A stretch of DNA of 64,000 nt from Paraburkholderia lycopersici (GTDB taxonomy: Bacteria > Pseudomonadota > Gammaproteobacteria > Burkholderiales > Burkholderiaceae), in assembly GCF_900096975.1 (NCBI RefSeq), contig NZ_FMYQ01000021.1, positions 62,001 through 126,000 on the forward strand, written 5' to 3'. A program made the translations under genes and the position numbers. Below the pieces are notes generated by a model. It was not told where the DNA came from, ran no database searches, and worked only from the letters and a program-made list of their open reading frames with translations. Below are positions 1-7,738 of the stretch, piece by piece; position 1 is the first letter of the stretch, and each line of letters opens with the position of its first letter.

Positions 1-730
1 AGGCGCGCGCCTGGTCATAGATCTCGGTGGTGTCGATGAGGATTTCGCCGATGTCGGGCTGGAAATAGTCCCGGATCGCGCGGATCACGAGGCTCGACTC
101 CAGATAGATCAGCATCGGCTGGCCCGACTGGCCGGCCTGCGACGCGGCCTCGATGGCGCGCCACAGTTGCAGCAGGTAGTTCAGGTCCCACTGGAGTTCT
201 TCGGCGGAGCGGCCGATGCCGGCCGTGCGCGCGATGATGCTCATGCCGTCCGGCAGTTGCAGCTGCGCCATGGTTTCGCGCAGCTCCTGCCGGTCGTCGC
301 CCTCGATGCGGCGCGACACGCCGCCGCCGCGCGGGTTGTTCGGCATGAGGACGAGGTAGCGGCCGGCGAGCGAGATGAACGTGGTGAGGGCGGCGCCCTT
401 GTTGCCGCGCTCTTCCTTCTCGACCTGGACGATCAGCTCCTGGCCTTCCCGGAGGGCGTCCTGGATGCGCGCGCCGCGCATGTCGACGCCTTCGCGGAAG
501 TACTGGCGGGCGACTTCCTTGAACGGCAGGAAGCCGTGGCGGTCTTCGCCGTAGTTGACGAAACATGCTTCGAGCGAGGGCTCGATGCGGGTGACGATCC
601 CCTTGTAGATGTTGCCTTTGCGCTGTTCGCGCCCGGCGGTTTCGATGTCGATGTCGATGAGCTTCTGTCCATCGACGATGGCGACGCGCAGTTCTTCCTG
701 CTGCGTCGCGTTGAACAGCATTCGTTTCAT
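1..730 (-). CDS. rne: Ribonuclease E, N-terminal part (cut by window edge)
   Basis: Endoribonuclease of the RNA degradosome and of rRNA/tRNA maturation, acting at the inner membrane. About 243 codons are visible, read leftwards from the ATG at 730; the rest lies beyond base 1. The start MKRMLFNATQQEELRVAIVDG is the classic RNase E/G N-terminus, followed by an S1 RNA-binding domain (about residues 36-120, with GNIYKGIV and YGEDRHGFLPF) and then the start of the RNase H-like and 5'-sensor region (RGGGVSRRIEGDD). It is divergent from rluC, as in E. coli. RNase E versus RNase G cannot be proved from the fragment, but the rluC neighbour favours rne. Confidence 0.93.
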   Translation of the reverse strand, partial: MKRMLFNATQQEELRVAIVDGQKLIDIDIETAGREQRKGNIYKGIVTRIEPSLEACFVNYGEDRHGFLPFKEVARQYFREGVDMRGARIQDALREGQELIVQVEKEERGNKGAALTTFISLAGRYLVLMPNNPRGGGVSRRIEGDDRQELRETMAQLQLPDGMSIIARTAGIGRSAEELQWDLNYLLQLWRAIEAASQAGQSGQPMLIYLESSLVIRAIRDYFQPDIGEILIDTTEIYDQARA

Positions 731-1599
731 TGAACGACTCCAGTGCGTTCGTGCGCGGCCGGCACGGTGCGCGGCGGCGACGCCAGGCAGCACAGTGCGG
801 GCCGCGGCGAGCCGCGCCTTATTGTGTTGTCACAAGCACGCTGGAGCAGGAACGATGGCGGGGAGAATTGCCTTTTTGGGACACCGGTCCGGCGTTGCGT
901 TGCCATGGACGGGCCGCGTGGGCACATGCGAAATACGGCTTCAAGAAGCGAAGAGACATGCCGCGGGTTCGCGACGGCGGCGTTTTCCTGCGCTTCCGAT
1001 CCGCCTGCGGGCAGCGCAGAGGGTTGTACCCATCGCAACGGCCGCAACAGATGCCCGCCGCAGCGGCGAACCGCGCGCGCTTTGCGGCTGGATCAGGTTC
1101 GCGGCCTCATGTTCCAAATCAGGGCCGCGCACGGGAAGCTTTCAGGAACGCCCGTCTTCCCCCTCGGGTGTCTCGCCACTTTTGACGTCGCCGTGTCCCG
1201 CACGTTGCCGGGACGATTTTCGGGCGCTCGCCGTATTTTCGCCACCAGCGCCTCCATCGGCGGTCACTTCGACCGCGCGGCGGGACGCGCCGGATAAATT
1301 CTTTATACCAATGTTCCGTTACCGTCGGAGCCGATCCTGACCGAATGTGCCTGTGGGCGCCATCCCTGCCGGTGCGGTATTCCGTGCGTGCAACTCGTTG
1401 CTTCTCAAAGCGGGGTGAGCAACCAGCCCCGGGCGCAAGTAAAATAACCGTTTATCGCTTGCTGCCTGCGCACGCCGCGTGGTCCAGGTCCAGGATAACC
1501 CCCTTGGGGTGTCCATCGGGTGGTTCGCAGAACATTTGGCCGTTTGGCCTGGGCCATTCGACCTACCATTGCGTCGGCGCTGGGCAAATTATATTCAGA
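731..1599. other. rne-rluC divergent intergenic region
   Basis: About 870 bases without a convincing gene. Several GC-driven open frames cross it, but they lack ribosome binding sites and protein-like composition. In E. coli the matching region holds a long rne 5' leader through which RNase E controls its own mRNA, so a long rne leader is expected here too. An AT-rich patch at about 1440-1460 and another at 1290-1310 could hold the rne promoter. I could not fix either one. Confidence 0.5.
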
Positions 1600-2655
1600 A
1601 TGAAAGGGTTAGGCAAAACATCCCAGAATCAGGTCGCAAGCGACCAGGTTTCGTTCGTCGAAATCGACGAGGGCGCGGCTGGTCAGCGCATCGACAATTT
1701 CCTCGTGCGCGTCTGCAAGGGCGTGCCGAAGAGCCACATCTATCGCATCTTGCGCAGCGGGGAAGTGCGCGTGAACAAGGGCCGGGTCGACGCGCAGTAC
1801 CGGCTTGCGGAAGGCGACGTCGTGCGCGTGCCGCCCATCCGCACCTCGCAGTCCAGTGCGCCCCCGGGCGCCGCGCCCGTTCCGGCGGCCCAGTTTCCCG
1901 TGCTTTACGAGGACGATGCGCTGCTCGTCATCGACAAGCCGGCCGGCGTGGCCGTGCACGGCGGCAGCGGCGTGGCGTTCGGCGTGATCGAGCAGTTGCG
2001 CGAGGCGCGCCCGCACGGCAAGTTCCTCGAACTCGTGCACCGCCTCGACCGGGAAACCTCCGGTGTGCTCATGCTCGCCAAGAAGCGCGCCGCGCTCGTC
2101 GGCCTGCACGCGCAAATGCGCGACAACCAGACCGACAAACGCTATTTCGCCTGCGTCCATGGCGAATGGGCGAGCGACTGGGGCCGTCGCCGCGCTGTCA
2201 AGGAGCCGCTGCACAAGTACCTGACCCCGGAAGGCGAGCGCCGCGTGCGCGTCCAGGCCGACGGGTTACCCTCGCATACCGTGTTCAATCTGATCGAGCG
2301 CTGGCCTGGCTACGCGCTCCTCGAAGCCGAACTCAAGACGGGGCGCACGCACCAGATCCGCGTGCATCTCGCGCACCTCGGGCTGCCGATCGTCGGCGAC
2401 GCCAAGTATGGCGATTTCGCGCTCAACAAGGCGCTCGCGCGCAACGGCGCGCGGCCGGGCATCAAGCGGATGTTCCTGCATGCACACAGGCTGAAGCTCA
2501 CTCACCCGATCACGGGCGCGCCGCTGCAGTTCGAGGCGCCGTTGCCGGAGGATTGCCGCGGCTTCGTCGAGGCGCTGCGGGCGCAACGCGAGTGCGGCGC
2601 GGGCGAAGGTGCGGCGCCTGAAACGGCCCGACCCGACCCGGCCCGACCCGAATGA
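1600..2655 (+). CDS. rluC: 23S rRNA pseudouridine synthase RluC
   Basis: Isomerises uridines to pseudouridine in 23S rRNA (positions 955, 2504 and 2580 in E. coli numbering). The 351-residue protein has an N-terminal S4 RNA-binding domain (about residues 20-80, GQRIDNFLVR and KSHIYRILRSGEVRVNKGR) and a RluA-type catalytic domain with the signature HRLDRETSGVLMLAKK, whose aspartate is the catalytic residue, plus KTGRTHQIRVH. The ATG at 1600 fits the family N-terminus, but no Shine-Dalgarno precedes it and a TATATT box ends only 5 bases upstream. The C-terminus is a short Pro/Arg-rich tail made by repeated GCCCGACCC-like units. Confidence 0.93.
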   Translation: MKGLGKTSQNQVASDQVSFVEIDEGAAGQRIDNFLVRVCKGVPKSHIYRILRSGEVRVNKGRVDAQYRLAEGDVVRVPPIRTSQSSAPPGAAPVPAAQFPVLYEDDALLVIDKPAGVAVHGGSGVAFGVIEQLREARPHGKFLELVHRLDRETSGVLMLAKKRAALVGLHAQMRDNQTDKRYFACVHGEWASDWGRRRAVKEPLHKYLTPEGERRVRVQADGLPSHTVFNLIERWPGYALLEAELKTGRTHQIRVHLAHLGLPIVGDAKYGDFALNKALARNGARPGIKRMFLHAHRLKLTHPITGAPLQFEAPLPEDCRGFVEALRAQRECGAGEGAAPETARPDPARPE

Positions 2656-2688
2656 CAACGAAGATGACAGCGTTTGGAGAAGCCCCGC

Positions 2689-3348
2689 ATGGCCCGACAG
2701 CAATTTGACCTGATTGTGTTCGACTGGGACGGCACCTTGATGGATTCGACCGCCCATATCACACGCAGCATCCAGGCCGCCTGCCGCGACCTTGGCTTGC
2801 CCGTGCCCGGCGACGAGGCGGCGAGCTACGTGATCGGCCTCGGTTTGCGCGAGGCGCTGCAGATCGCCGCGCCCACGCTCGATCCGGCCGACTATCCGAG
2901 GCTCGTCGAGCGCTATCGCGTTCATTACTTGCTGAAGGACCAGCAAACCGAACTGTTCGCGGGCGTGCGCGAGATGCTCGCGGAACTGCGCGACACCGGC
3001 TATCTGCTCGCCGTCGCGACAGGCAAGAGCCGTGTCGGGCTCAACCGCGCGCTGGCGGACTCGCGGCTCACGAGTCTTTTCGACGGCACGCGCTGCGCCG
3101 ACGAAACCTTCTCGAAGCCGCATCCGGCCATGCTTCAGGAGCTGACGCGCGAACTGGGGCAGGATCTCGGCCGCACGGTCATGGTCGGCGATACGACGCA
3201 CGATCTGCAGATGGCGATCAATGCGGGCGCGGCGGGCATCGGCGTCGCATACGGCGCGCACGCGCCGGGAGCGCTGGAGAAACTCGAGCCGCGCTTCGTC
3301 GCGCAGGACGTCGGCGCGCTGGCCGGCTGGCTGCGGGAGCACGCATGA
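2689..3348 (+). CDS. HAD-superfamily hydrolase, phosphoglycolate phosphatase-like
   Basis: A 219-residue HAD subfamily IA phosphatase. Motif I is FDWDGTLMDS (nucleophile and acid aspartates), motif II is the threonine in AVATGKS, the motif III lysine lies in FSKPHPAM, and motif IV is MVGDTTHDLQMA. A helical cap sits between motifs I and II. Similar proteins are annotated as phosphoglycolate phosphatases (Gph), but the substrate cannot be read from sequence. The ATG at 2689 is preferred over a TTG five codons upstream because GGAGAAG lies 6 bases before it. It overlaps the following Rieske gene by ATGA, so the two are probably co-translated. Confidence 0.85.
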   Translation: MARQQFDLIVFDWDGTLMDSTAHITRSIQAACRDLGLPVPGDEAASYVIGLGLREALQIAAPTLDPADYPRLVERYRVHYLLKDQQTELFAGVREMLAELRDTGYLLAVATGKSRVGLNRALADSRLTSLFDGTRCADETFSKPHPAMLQELTRELGQDLGRTVMVGDTTHDLQMAINAGAAGIGVAYGAHAPGALEKLEPRFVAQDVGALAGWLREHA

Positions 3349-3773
3349 GCGAGGCGCCCAGGGAGTCGACGCACGAGCCGGTCCGCGTATGCGCCGCAGA
3401 CGAACTGGCCGAGGGCGGCGAGGGCCGGCGCATGAGTGCGACCTACGCGGGCGGCGACGCCGTGGTGTTCTTCGTGCGCTACGGCGGCGAGGTGTACGGC
3501 TACCTGAACCGCTGCGCGCACGTGCCGATGGAGCTCGACTGGGTGGAAGGCCAGTTTTTCGAGTCGTCGGGACTCTATCTGATGTGCGCGACACACGGCG
3601 CGATCTACCAGCCCGACACGGGCAAGTGCGTGGGCGGACCGTGCCGTGGCGGCCGTTTGCGCCCCGTGCGCGTAGAGGAACGCGACACGCCCGAGGGCCG
3701 TGCGGTATTCTGGCTGCCGGACGATGATTTGCGTCCCGATCTACCCTCGGACTCCCGTCCCTCCGCATCCTGA
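3345..3773 (+). CDS. Rieske [2Fe-2S] domain protein
   Basis: Small (142 aa) soluble Rieske protein. The cluster ligands are visible as C-x-H in RCAHVP (about residues 58-60) and C-x2-H in MCATHGAIY (about 80-83), followed by the GGPCRGGRL loop. No membrane segment or catalytic oxygenase domain is present, so it resembles stand-alone Rieske ferredoxins that pass electrons to unknown partners. It starts inside the stop codon of the upstream HAD phosphatase (ATGA) and its stop lies 16 bases before the S49 peptidase start, suggesting one transcript. A specific partner is not evident. Confidence 0.85.
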   Translation: MSEAPRESTHEPVRVCAADELAEGGEGRRMSATYAGGDAVVFFVRYGGEVYGYLNRCAHVPMELDWVEGQFFESSGLYLMCATHGAIYQPDTGKCVGGPCRGGRLRPVRVEERDTPEGRAVFWLPDDDLRPDLPSDSRPSAS

Positions 3774-3789
3774 CCTTTTATCCGCTCGC

Positions 3790-4794
3790 ATGGCCGACAA
3801 TCCGACCCCTGATTCGAACGAAACGTCCCGCGGGGCTTCGTCAGAGCGCGGCGCGCTCGCCTCCGGCTGGGAACGCGAGGCGCTTGAGCGCATCGCGCTC
3901 GCCGCGATCAACGAGCAACGCGCGGCGCGGCGCTGGCGAATTTTCTTTCGTTTCGCCTTTCTCGCCGTCCTGGTCGTCATCGCCTGGGCCGTGCTCGACA
4001 TTTCGGGCGCGCGCGTGGAGGGCGAGGGGCGCCATACGGCGCTCGTTTCGCTCGACGGCGAGATCGGCTCCGACACGCCGGCGAACGCCGACGACCTCAT
4101 CAGCGCGCTCGACAGCGCCTTTGACGACGATGGCACCGCCGGCGTGATCCTGCATATCGACAGCCCTGGCGGCAGCCCGGTGCAAGCCGGCATCATCAAC
4201 GACGAGATCCGCCGTCTGCGCACGAAATACCCGGCCATCCCGCTCTATGTGGTGGTGGGCGACATGTGTGCTTCGGGCGGCTACTACGTGGCAGCGGCAG
4301 CCGACAAGATCTACGTCAACAAGGCGAGCATCGTGGGCTCGATCGGCGTGCTGATGGACGGTTTCGGCTTTACCGGCCTCATGGACAAGCTCGGCATCCA
4401 GCGGCGCCTGCGCACCTCGGGCGAAAACAAAGGGTTCTTCGACCCCTTTTCGCCCGATACGCCCAAAATGGACGCGCACGCCCAGGAAATGCTCGACCAG
4501 ATCCATCAGCAGTTCATCGACGCCGTGAAGGCAGGCCGCGGCAAGCGCCTGAAGGACTCGCCGGATATCTTCTCGGGCCTCTTCTGGACCGGTCAGAAGA
4601 GCGTGGAACTCGGCCTCGCGGACGGCTTCGGCAGCACCGATTACGTGGCGCGTGAAGTCATCAAGGCGCCGGACGTCGTCGATTACACGGTCAAGCAGAG
4701 CCTCACCGACCGGGTTGCGAAGCGCGTCGGCGCGAACATCGGCTCGGCGGCTGTCCATTCGCTGCTGATGGGCGGCAGACTGGCGCTGCACTGA
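3790..4794 (+). CDS. sppA: Signal peptide peptidase SppA-like S49 protease
   Basis: Membrane-anchored serine protease of family S49, thought to degrade cleaved signal peptides. The 334-aa product has a cytoplasmic N-terminal stretch, one membrane span at about residues 52-73 (FRFAFLAVLVVIAWAVL) and a periplasmic ClpP-like domain. The catalytic serine lies in MCASGGYYVAAAADKIY, and the probable general-base lysine in the SGENKGFFDPF region further on. This is the short, single-domain form, unlike the double-length E. coli SppA. It is the last gene of the rluC-side run and shares a strong bidirectional terminator with the converging methylase gene. Confidence 0.88.
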   Translation: MADNPTPDSNETSRGASSERGALASGWEREALERIALAAINEQRAARRWRIFFRFAFLAVLVVIAWAVLDISGARVEGEGRHTALVSLDGEIGSDTPANADDLISALDSAFDDDGTAGVILHIDSPGGSPVQAGIINDEIRRLRTKYPAIPLYVVVGDMCASGGYYVAAAADKIYVNKASIVGSIGVLMDGFGFTGLMDKLGIQRRLRTSGENKGFFDPFSPDTPKMDAHAQEMLDQIHQQFIDAVKAGRGKRLKDSPDIFSGLFWTGQKSVELGLADGFGSTDYVAREVIKAPDVVDYTVKQSLTDRVAKRVGANIGSAAVHSLLMGGRLALH

Positions 4795-4826
4795 GCGCTG
4801 CTTCGGCGCCGGATCGTCCATAAGAA

Positions 4827-4866
4827 AATCGGCCGCTGCGCGAGTGCGCAGCGGCCGATTCGTTTT
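4827..4866. terminator. Bidirectional terminator between sppA and the methylase gene
   Basis: Perfect 15-bp stem, 4827-4841 pairing with 4846-4860, with a GAGT loop. A short T-run (4863-4866) follows on the plus strand and a TTTTCTTA run follows on the minus strand. It lies between convergent genes and should serve both. Confidence 0.85.
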
Positions 4867-4882
4867 GCGCGGCGAAAACGGC

Positions 4883-5614
4883 TCAGTGCGCCAGCAGCAG
4901 GAAAATCGCCGGCCGCTTGTGCAGCTCGGGCGCGGACTTTTTCTTCCAGTCGGAAACGGCGCGGCTCACGATCGTTTCGGTCGGCAGCGTGAGATCGGCG
5001 GCAACGCACACGAGCGTGGACGGCGCACAGGTCGCGAGCAACGCGTCGAGCAGCGTGCGGTTGCGGTAGGGCGTCTCGATGAAAATCTGCGTTTGCTTGC
5101 TCTTGCGCGAGGCCTGCTCGAGTTCGCGCAGCTTCTTCACGCGCTCGTTCGCGTCGACGGGCAGGTAGCCGTGAAACGCGAAGCTCTGGCCGTTGAGCCC
5201 CGACGCCATCAGCGCGAGCAGGATCGAGCTCGGCCCCACGAGCGGCACGACCCTGATGCCGCGCTCGTGCGCGCGCCGAACGAGCTGCGCGCCTGGATCG
5301 GCGACGGCGGGCACGCCTGCCTCGGAAACCAACCCCGTGTCGATGCCCGCGAGCAGCGGCGCGAGCAGCCTGTCGATTTCGCCCGCCGGCGTGTTGATAT
5401 TGAGTTCGCGGATCTCGATTTCCTGGATCGGCCGCGTCGTGCCCACGCGTTTGAGGAAGGCGCGCGTGGTCTTCGCGTTTTCGCCGATGTAGCTCGCGAG
5501 CGTGCCCGCGCGTTCGCGCACGGGTGCGGGCAGGACGGCGTCTAGCGCGGCGTCGTCGCCGTCGCCGAGCGTGTTCGGAATCAGATATAGCGTGCCCGTC
5601 GTTGCATTCGTCAT
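4883..5614 (-). CDS. SAM-dependent tetrapyrrole-methylase family protein (RsmI-like)
   Basis: A 243-residue member of the tetrapyrrole methylase fold, the family of the 16S rRNA C1402 2'-O-methyltransferase RsmI. Conserved elements are GTLYLIPNTLGD at the N-terminus, SEAGVPAVADPG (the SAM-site loop), PLVGPSSILLALMASG and FIETPYRNRTLLDALL. It is shorter than typical RsmI (about 285 aa) and starts slightly differently, so it may be the second, functionally unassigned paralogue common in Burkholderiaceae rather than RsmI itself. Its ATG overlaps the stop of the upstream Maf gene (ATGA), implying translational coupling. Confidence 0.82.
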   Translation of the reverse strand: MTNATTGTLYLIPNTLGDGDDAALDAVLPAPVRERAGTLASYIGENAKTTRAFLKRVGTTRPIQEIEIRELNINTPAGEIDRLLAPLLAGIDTGLVSEAGVPAVADPGAQLVRRAHERGIRVVPLVGPSSILLALMASGLNGQSFAFHGYLPVDANERVKKLRELEQASRKSKQTQIFIETPYRNRTLLDALLATCAPSTLVCVAADLTLPTETIVSRAVSDWKKKSAPELHKRPAIFLLLAH

Positions 5615-6249
5615 GCTTCGGCCTCCAGCAGCGGATAGCCCGCAGTTAGCAGCATGCGCGTGAGCGCGATGAGCGGCAGGCCGATCAGGGCCGTGGGGTC
5701 ATCCGATTCGATGGCTTCGAGCAGGGCGATCCCGAGCCCTTCCGATTTCGCGCTGCCCGCGCAGTCATAGGGCGTCTCTGCGCGCAGATAGGCGTCGAGC
5801 GCGGCGTCGGGCAAGTCGCGAAAGCGCACCTTCGTGACGACATCGACGGTATCCGTTTGGCCAGTAGCGGTGTCGAGCAGACTCAGGGCACTATGGAACA
5901 ATACCTCGCGGCCGCGCATGGCCTGCAACTGCCCGAGCGCGCGTTCGTGCGTGCCGGGCTTGCCGATCTGGCGGCCGTCGAAAGTGGCTACCTGGTCAGA
6001 GCCGATCACGAGCGCGCGGCCTGCATCAGGCGGTAGAGCGGCGGCTACGGCGCGCGCTTTGGCTGCGGCGAGGCGCAGCGCCGTCGCTTCGGGTGCTTCG
6101 CCGGGCTGCGGCGTTTCGTCGATGGCGGGCACGGCCGTCTCGAACGGAATACGCAGACGTTCGAGCAGCTCGCGCCGGTAGCGCGAGCTGGAGGCAAGGA
6201 TGAGAGCGGGGCGCCCCTTGTGCGGGGCTTGCGAGGGAGAATCCTGCAT
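5611..6249 (-). CDS. yceF: Maf-like nucleotide pyrophosphatase (YceF type)
   Basis: Hydrolyses non-canonical or methylated nucleoside triphosphates. The E. coli YceF homologue acts on m7GTP. The 212-aa protein begins with a charged leader and then the Maf signature LILASSSRYRRELLERL, followed by DETPQPGE, the GSDQVATFDGRQIGKPGT block that holds the catalytic aspartate, and YDCAGSAKSEGLG near the C-terminus. It sits back to back with yceD, as in E. coli (yceF divergent from yceD-rpmF-plsX-fab). Assignment to YceF rather than YhdE rests on this context and overall sequence. Confidence 0.88.
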   Translation of the reverse strand: MQDSPSQAPHKGRPALILASSSRYRRELLERLRIPFETAVPAIDETPQPGEAPEATALRLAAAKARAVAAALPPDAGRALVIGSDQVATFDGRQIGKPGTHERALGQLQAMRGREVLFHSALSLLDTATGQTDTVDVVTKVRFRDLPDAALDAYLRAETPYDCAGSAKSEGLGIALLEAIESDDPTALIGLPLIALTRMLLTAGYPLLEAEA

Positions 6250-6396
6250 GTTCGATCGGAATAGGGAAAACGGCTGTGACGTGTCGATGTCCGGGCTGCC
6301 TGCGGCAGAAAAACGGGGGGCGGAATATCTCGGATCCCGTCAAAAGATGTCGAAAACCTTGGTACCGCAGGCCCTTGTGTATGCGAGCTTAAGTGT

Positions 6397-6425
6397 TTGA
6401 CTCACAAAGATAAAGGCGATATGAT
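6397..6425 (+). promoter_or_regulatory. Strong sigma-70-type promoter of the yceD-rpmF-plsX-fab cluster
   Basis: TTGACT (6397-6402), a 17-base spacer and TATGAT (6420-6425) give a near-consensus promoter, the clearest in this part of the window. Transcription would start near 6432, about 210 bases ahead of yceD. It faces away from the divergent Maf gene. Confidence 0.75.
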
Positions 6426-6431
6426 TTTGGG

Positions 6432-6643
6432 CTTTTCATTGGTACGCTCTCGTCGCACGTCTTTTGCGGGCGCTTTTGTAGCTGCAAGGCAGCTCGAAGA
6501 CCTTGTTGGCGGTGGTGCTAATGGAGTTGAGGCCGGTAACATAACAGGTGAGGTAAATAGCCTGTGCAAGCTGAATGTCGCGAGCCCCTTGGCTTTTCGC
6601 ATCGCTTCACCGGCAGCAAGCCTTGAGAAGCAGGAGAGGGCAC
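6432..6643 (+). promoter_or_regulatory. Long leader of the yceD-rpmF mRNA
   Basis: Predicted 5' untranslated stretch between the promoter at 6397-6425 and the yceD ATG. It is visibly more AT-rich than the surrounding genes. An open frame beginning at 6421 crosses it, but it overlaps the -10 box and has no ribosome binding site. No known riboswitch or ribosomal-protein binding motif was recognised. A weak stem (ACAGG/CCTGT) lies at about 6544-6566. Confidence 0.35.
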
Positions 6644-7300
6644 ATGACCGAACATCCTGGCAAGTCTGCCGGCCCAGCGGCGGATAAAGGCGCTCTGAAT
6701 CCGCGTGACTTCGATATTTTCGAATTCGCGCGCAGCGAGCGCGAGGCAGCGGGCGTCGTACGCGTCTCGCAACTGCCGCGCATGTTAAACGAAGTCCCGG
6801 CCGAGGCGCCAGATCGCGACACCGCGTTCACCTGGCAGGTAGCCGGCTTCGTGCAGCAGGAATTGCAGAACGATGGCACCGAAGGGCCGCAGCCTTATCT
6901 GCGGCTTGCAGTTCACGGTGGCGCGTGGCTCACGTGCCAGCGGTGCCTCGCTCCCTACGAACAGGCATTCAATGCGGATGCGACCTTCCGTATCGTCCAG
7001 ACGGAAGAGGAGGCGGAGGAGTTTCCGCTCGACGACGATGAAGTCGAAGTGATCGTGGGCTCGCGCCATTTCGATCTCGTCGACTTGATCGAAGAGGAGT
7101 TGTTGCTCTCGCTGCCGCTGGTGCCGAAGCACGAAGTCTGTCCGGAAGTGCACGAAAGTCTCGCCTCGGGTCCCGATGGCGCGGACGGCGTGGACTCCGT
7201 GGACGACGTGCCAGAGCAGGAAATCGAGACGGAGGAGCGCGTCAACCCGTTTGCGGCGCTCGAATCGCTCAAGAAGGACGGTCCCGGCAGCAAGCACTAG
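6644..7300 (+). CDS. yceD: DUF177 protein YceD, 23S rRNA accumulation factor
   Basis: YceD-family proteins are needed for normal 23S rRNA levels and are almost always encoded directly before rpmF, as here. The 218-aa protein shows the family core WLTCQRCLAPYEQ (a C-x2-C pair at about residues 97-100), an acidic middle and a C-terminal EERVNPFAALESLKK. The ATG at 6644 follows the ribosome site AGGAGAGGG. An acidic low-complexity linker (DGADGVDSVDDVPEQE) precedes the C-terminal motif. rpmF starts 122 bases downstream. Confidence 0.9.
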   Translation: MTEHPGKSAGPAADKGALNPRDFDIFEFARSEREAAGVVRVSQLPRMLNEVPAEAPDRDTAFTWQVAGFVQQELQNDGTEGPQPYLRLAVHGGAWLTCQRCLAPYEQAFNADATFRIVQTEEEAEEFPLDDDEVEVIVGSRHFDLVDLIEEELLLSLPLVPKHEVCPEVHESLASGPDGADGVDSVDDVPEQEIETEERVNPFAALESLKKDGPGSKH

Positions 7301-7422
7301 GCGGCTGCAAGGGGCAGGCAGTACCAGACGCGTGGGCCTGAGCCCGGAGTCCGGCCACTCCCCAAGGGTGGCGGCGGCCGGATCGGGCTGTGTTAGAATT
7401 CGGAAAATTTTCAGGAGTTATC

Positions 7423-7602
7423 ATGGCAGTTCAACAAAACAAGAAGTCGCCGTCGAAGCGCGGCATGCACCGCTCGCACGATTTCCTCACGGGCGCGCCG
7501 CTGGCCGTCGAACCGAGCACGGGTGAAGTGCATCTGCGCCACCACATCAGCCCGAACGGCTACTACCGCGGCAAGAAAGTCGTCAAGACCAAGAACGACT
7601 AA
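7423..7602 (+). CDS. rpmF: 50S ribosomal protein L32
   Basis: A 59-residue basic ribosomal protein of the large subunit. MAVQQNKKSPSKRGMHRSHD is the typical L32 N-terminus, and HHISPNGYYRGKKV the typical C-terminus. It lacks the zinc-binding cysteines found in some L32 paralogues, so it is the zinc-independent form usual in proteobacteria. The ribosome site AGGAG lies 5 bases before ATG 7423. A TTAGAAT box at 7393-7399 might allow extra transcription, but no matching -35 is clear. A hairpin terminator follows at 7685-7715, ahead of plsX. Confidence 0.97.
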   Translation: MAVQQNKKSPSKRGMHRSHDFLTGAPLAVEPSTGEVHLRHHISPNGYYRGKKVVKTKND

Positions 7603-7684
7603 TCGCTTCAGCGTGCGGCGCGGTGGTTTACCGCATGGCGCCGCACCTGTCGATTCTGTTCGCTTGACCATATTTCGGCTCGGC

Positions 7685-7715
7685 AAAAAAGGCGGCATTC
7701 AACTGCCGCTTTTTT
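7685..7715. terminator. Terminator/attenuator between rpmF and plsX
   Basis: Stem GCGGCA (7692-7697) with TGCCGC (7704-7709), flanked by an A-run on the left and a T-run (7710-7715) on the right, so it resembles an intrinsic terminator in both directions. It would cut or trim transcription from the highly expressed ribosomal gene into the lipid genes. Confidence 0.7.
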
Positions 7716-7738
7716 GTGCCTGAAATCCGTCGCATTCC

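Noticed and set aside
743..1297. Plus-strand open frames in the rne-rluC gap
   Set aside because: Low-complexity Arg/Ala/Ser composition in a GC-rich non-coding region, no ribosome site, and several overlapping frames are equally open.
2266..3768. A 500-codon minus-strand frame opposite the HAD and Rieske genes
   Set aside because: Shadow frame; the plus-strand genes carry intact family motifs and good ribosome sites.
6421..6687. Open frame in the yceD leader running into yceD
   Set aside because: Begins inside the promoter -10, has no Shine-Dalgarno and overlaps yceD in another frame.
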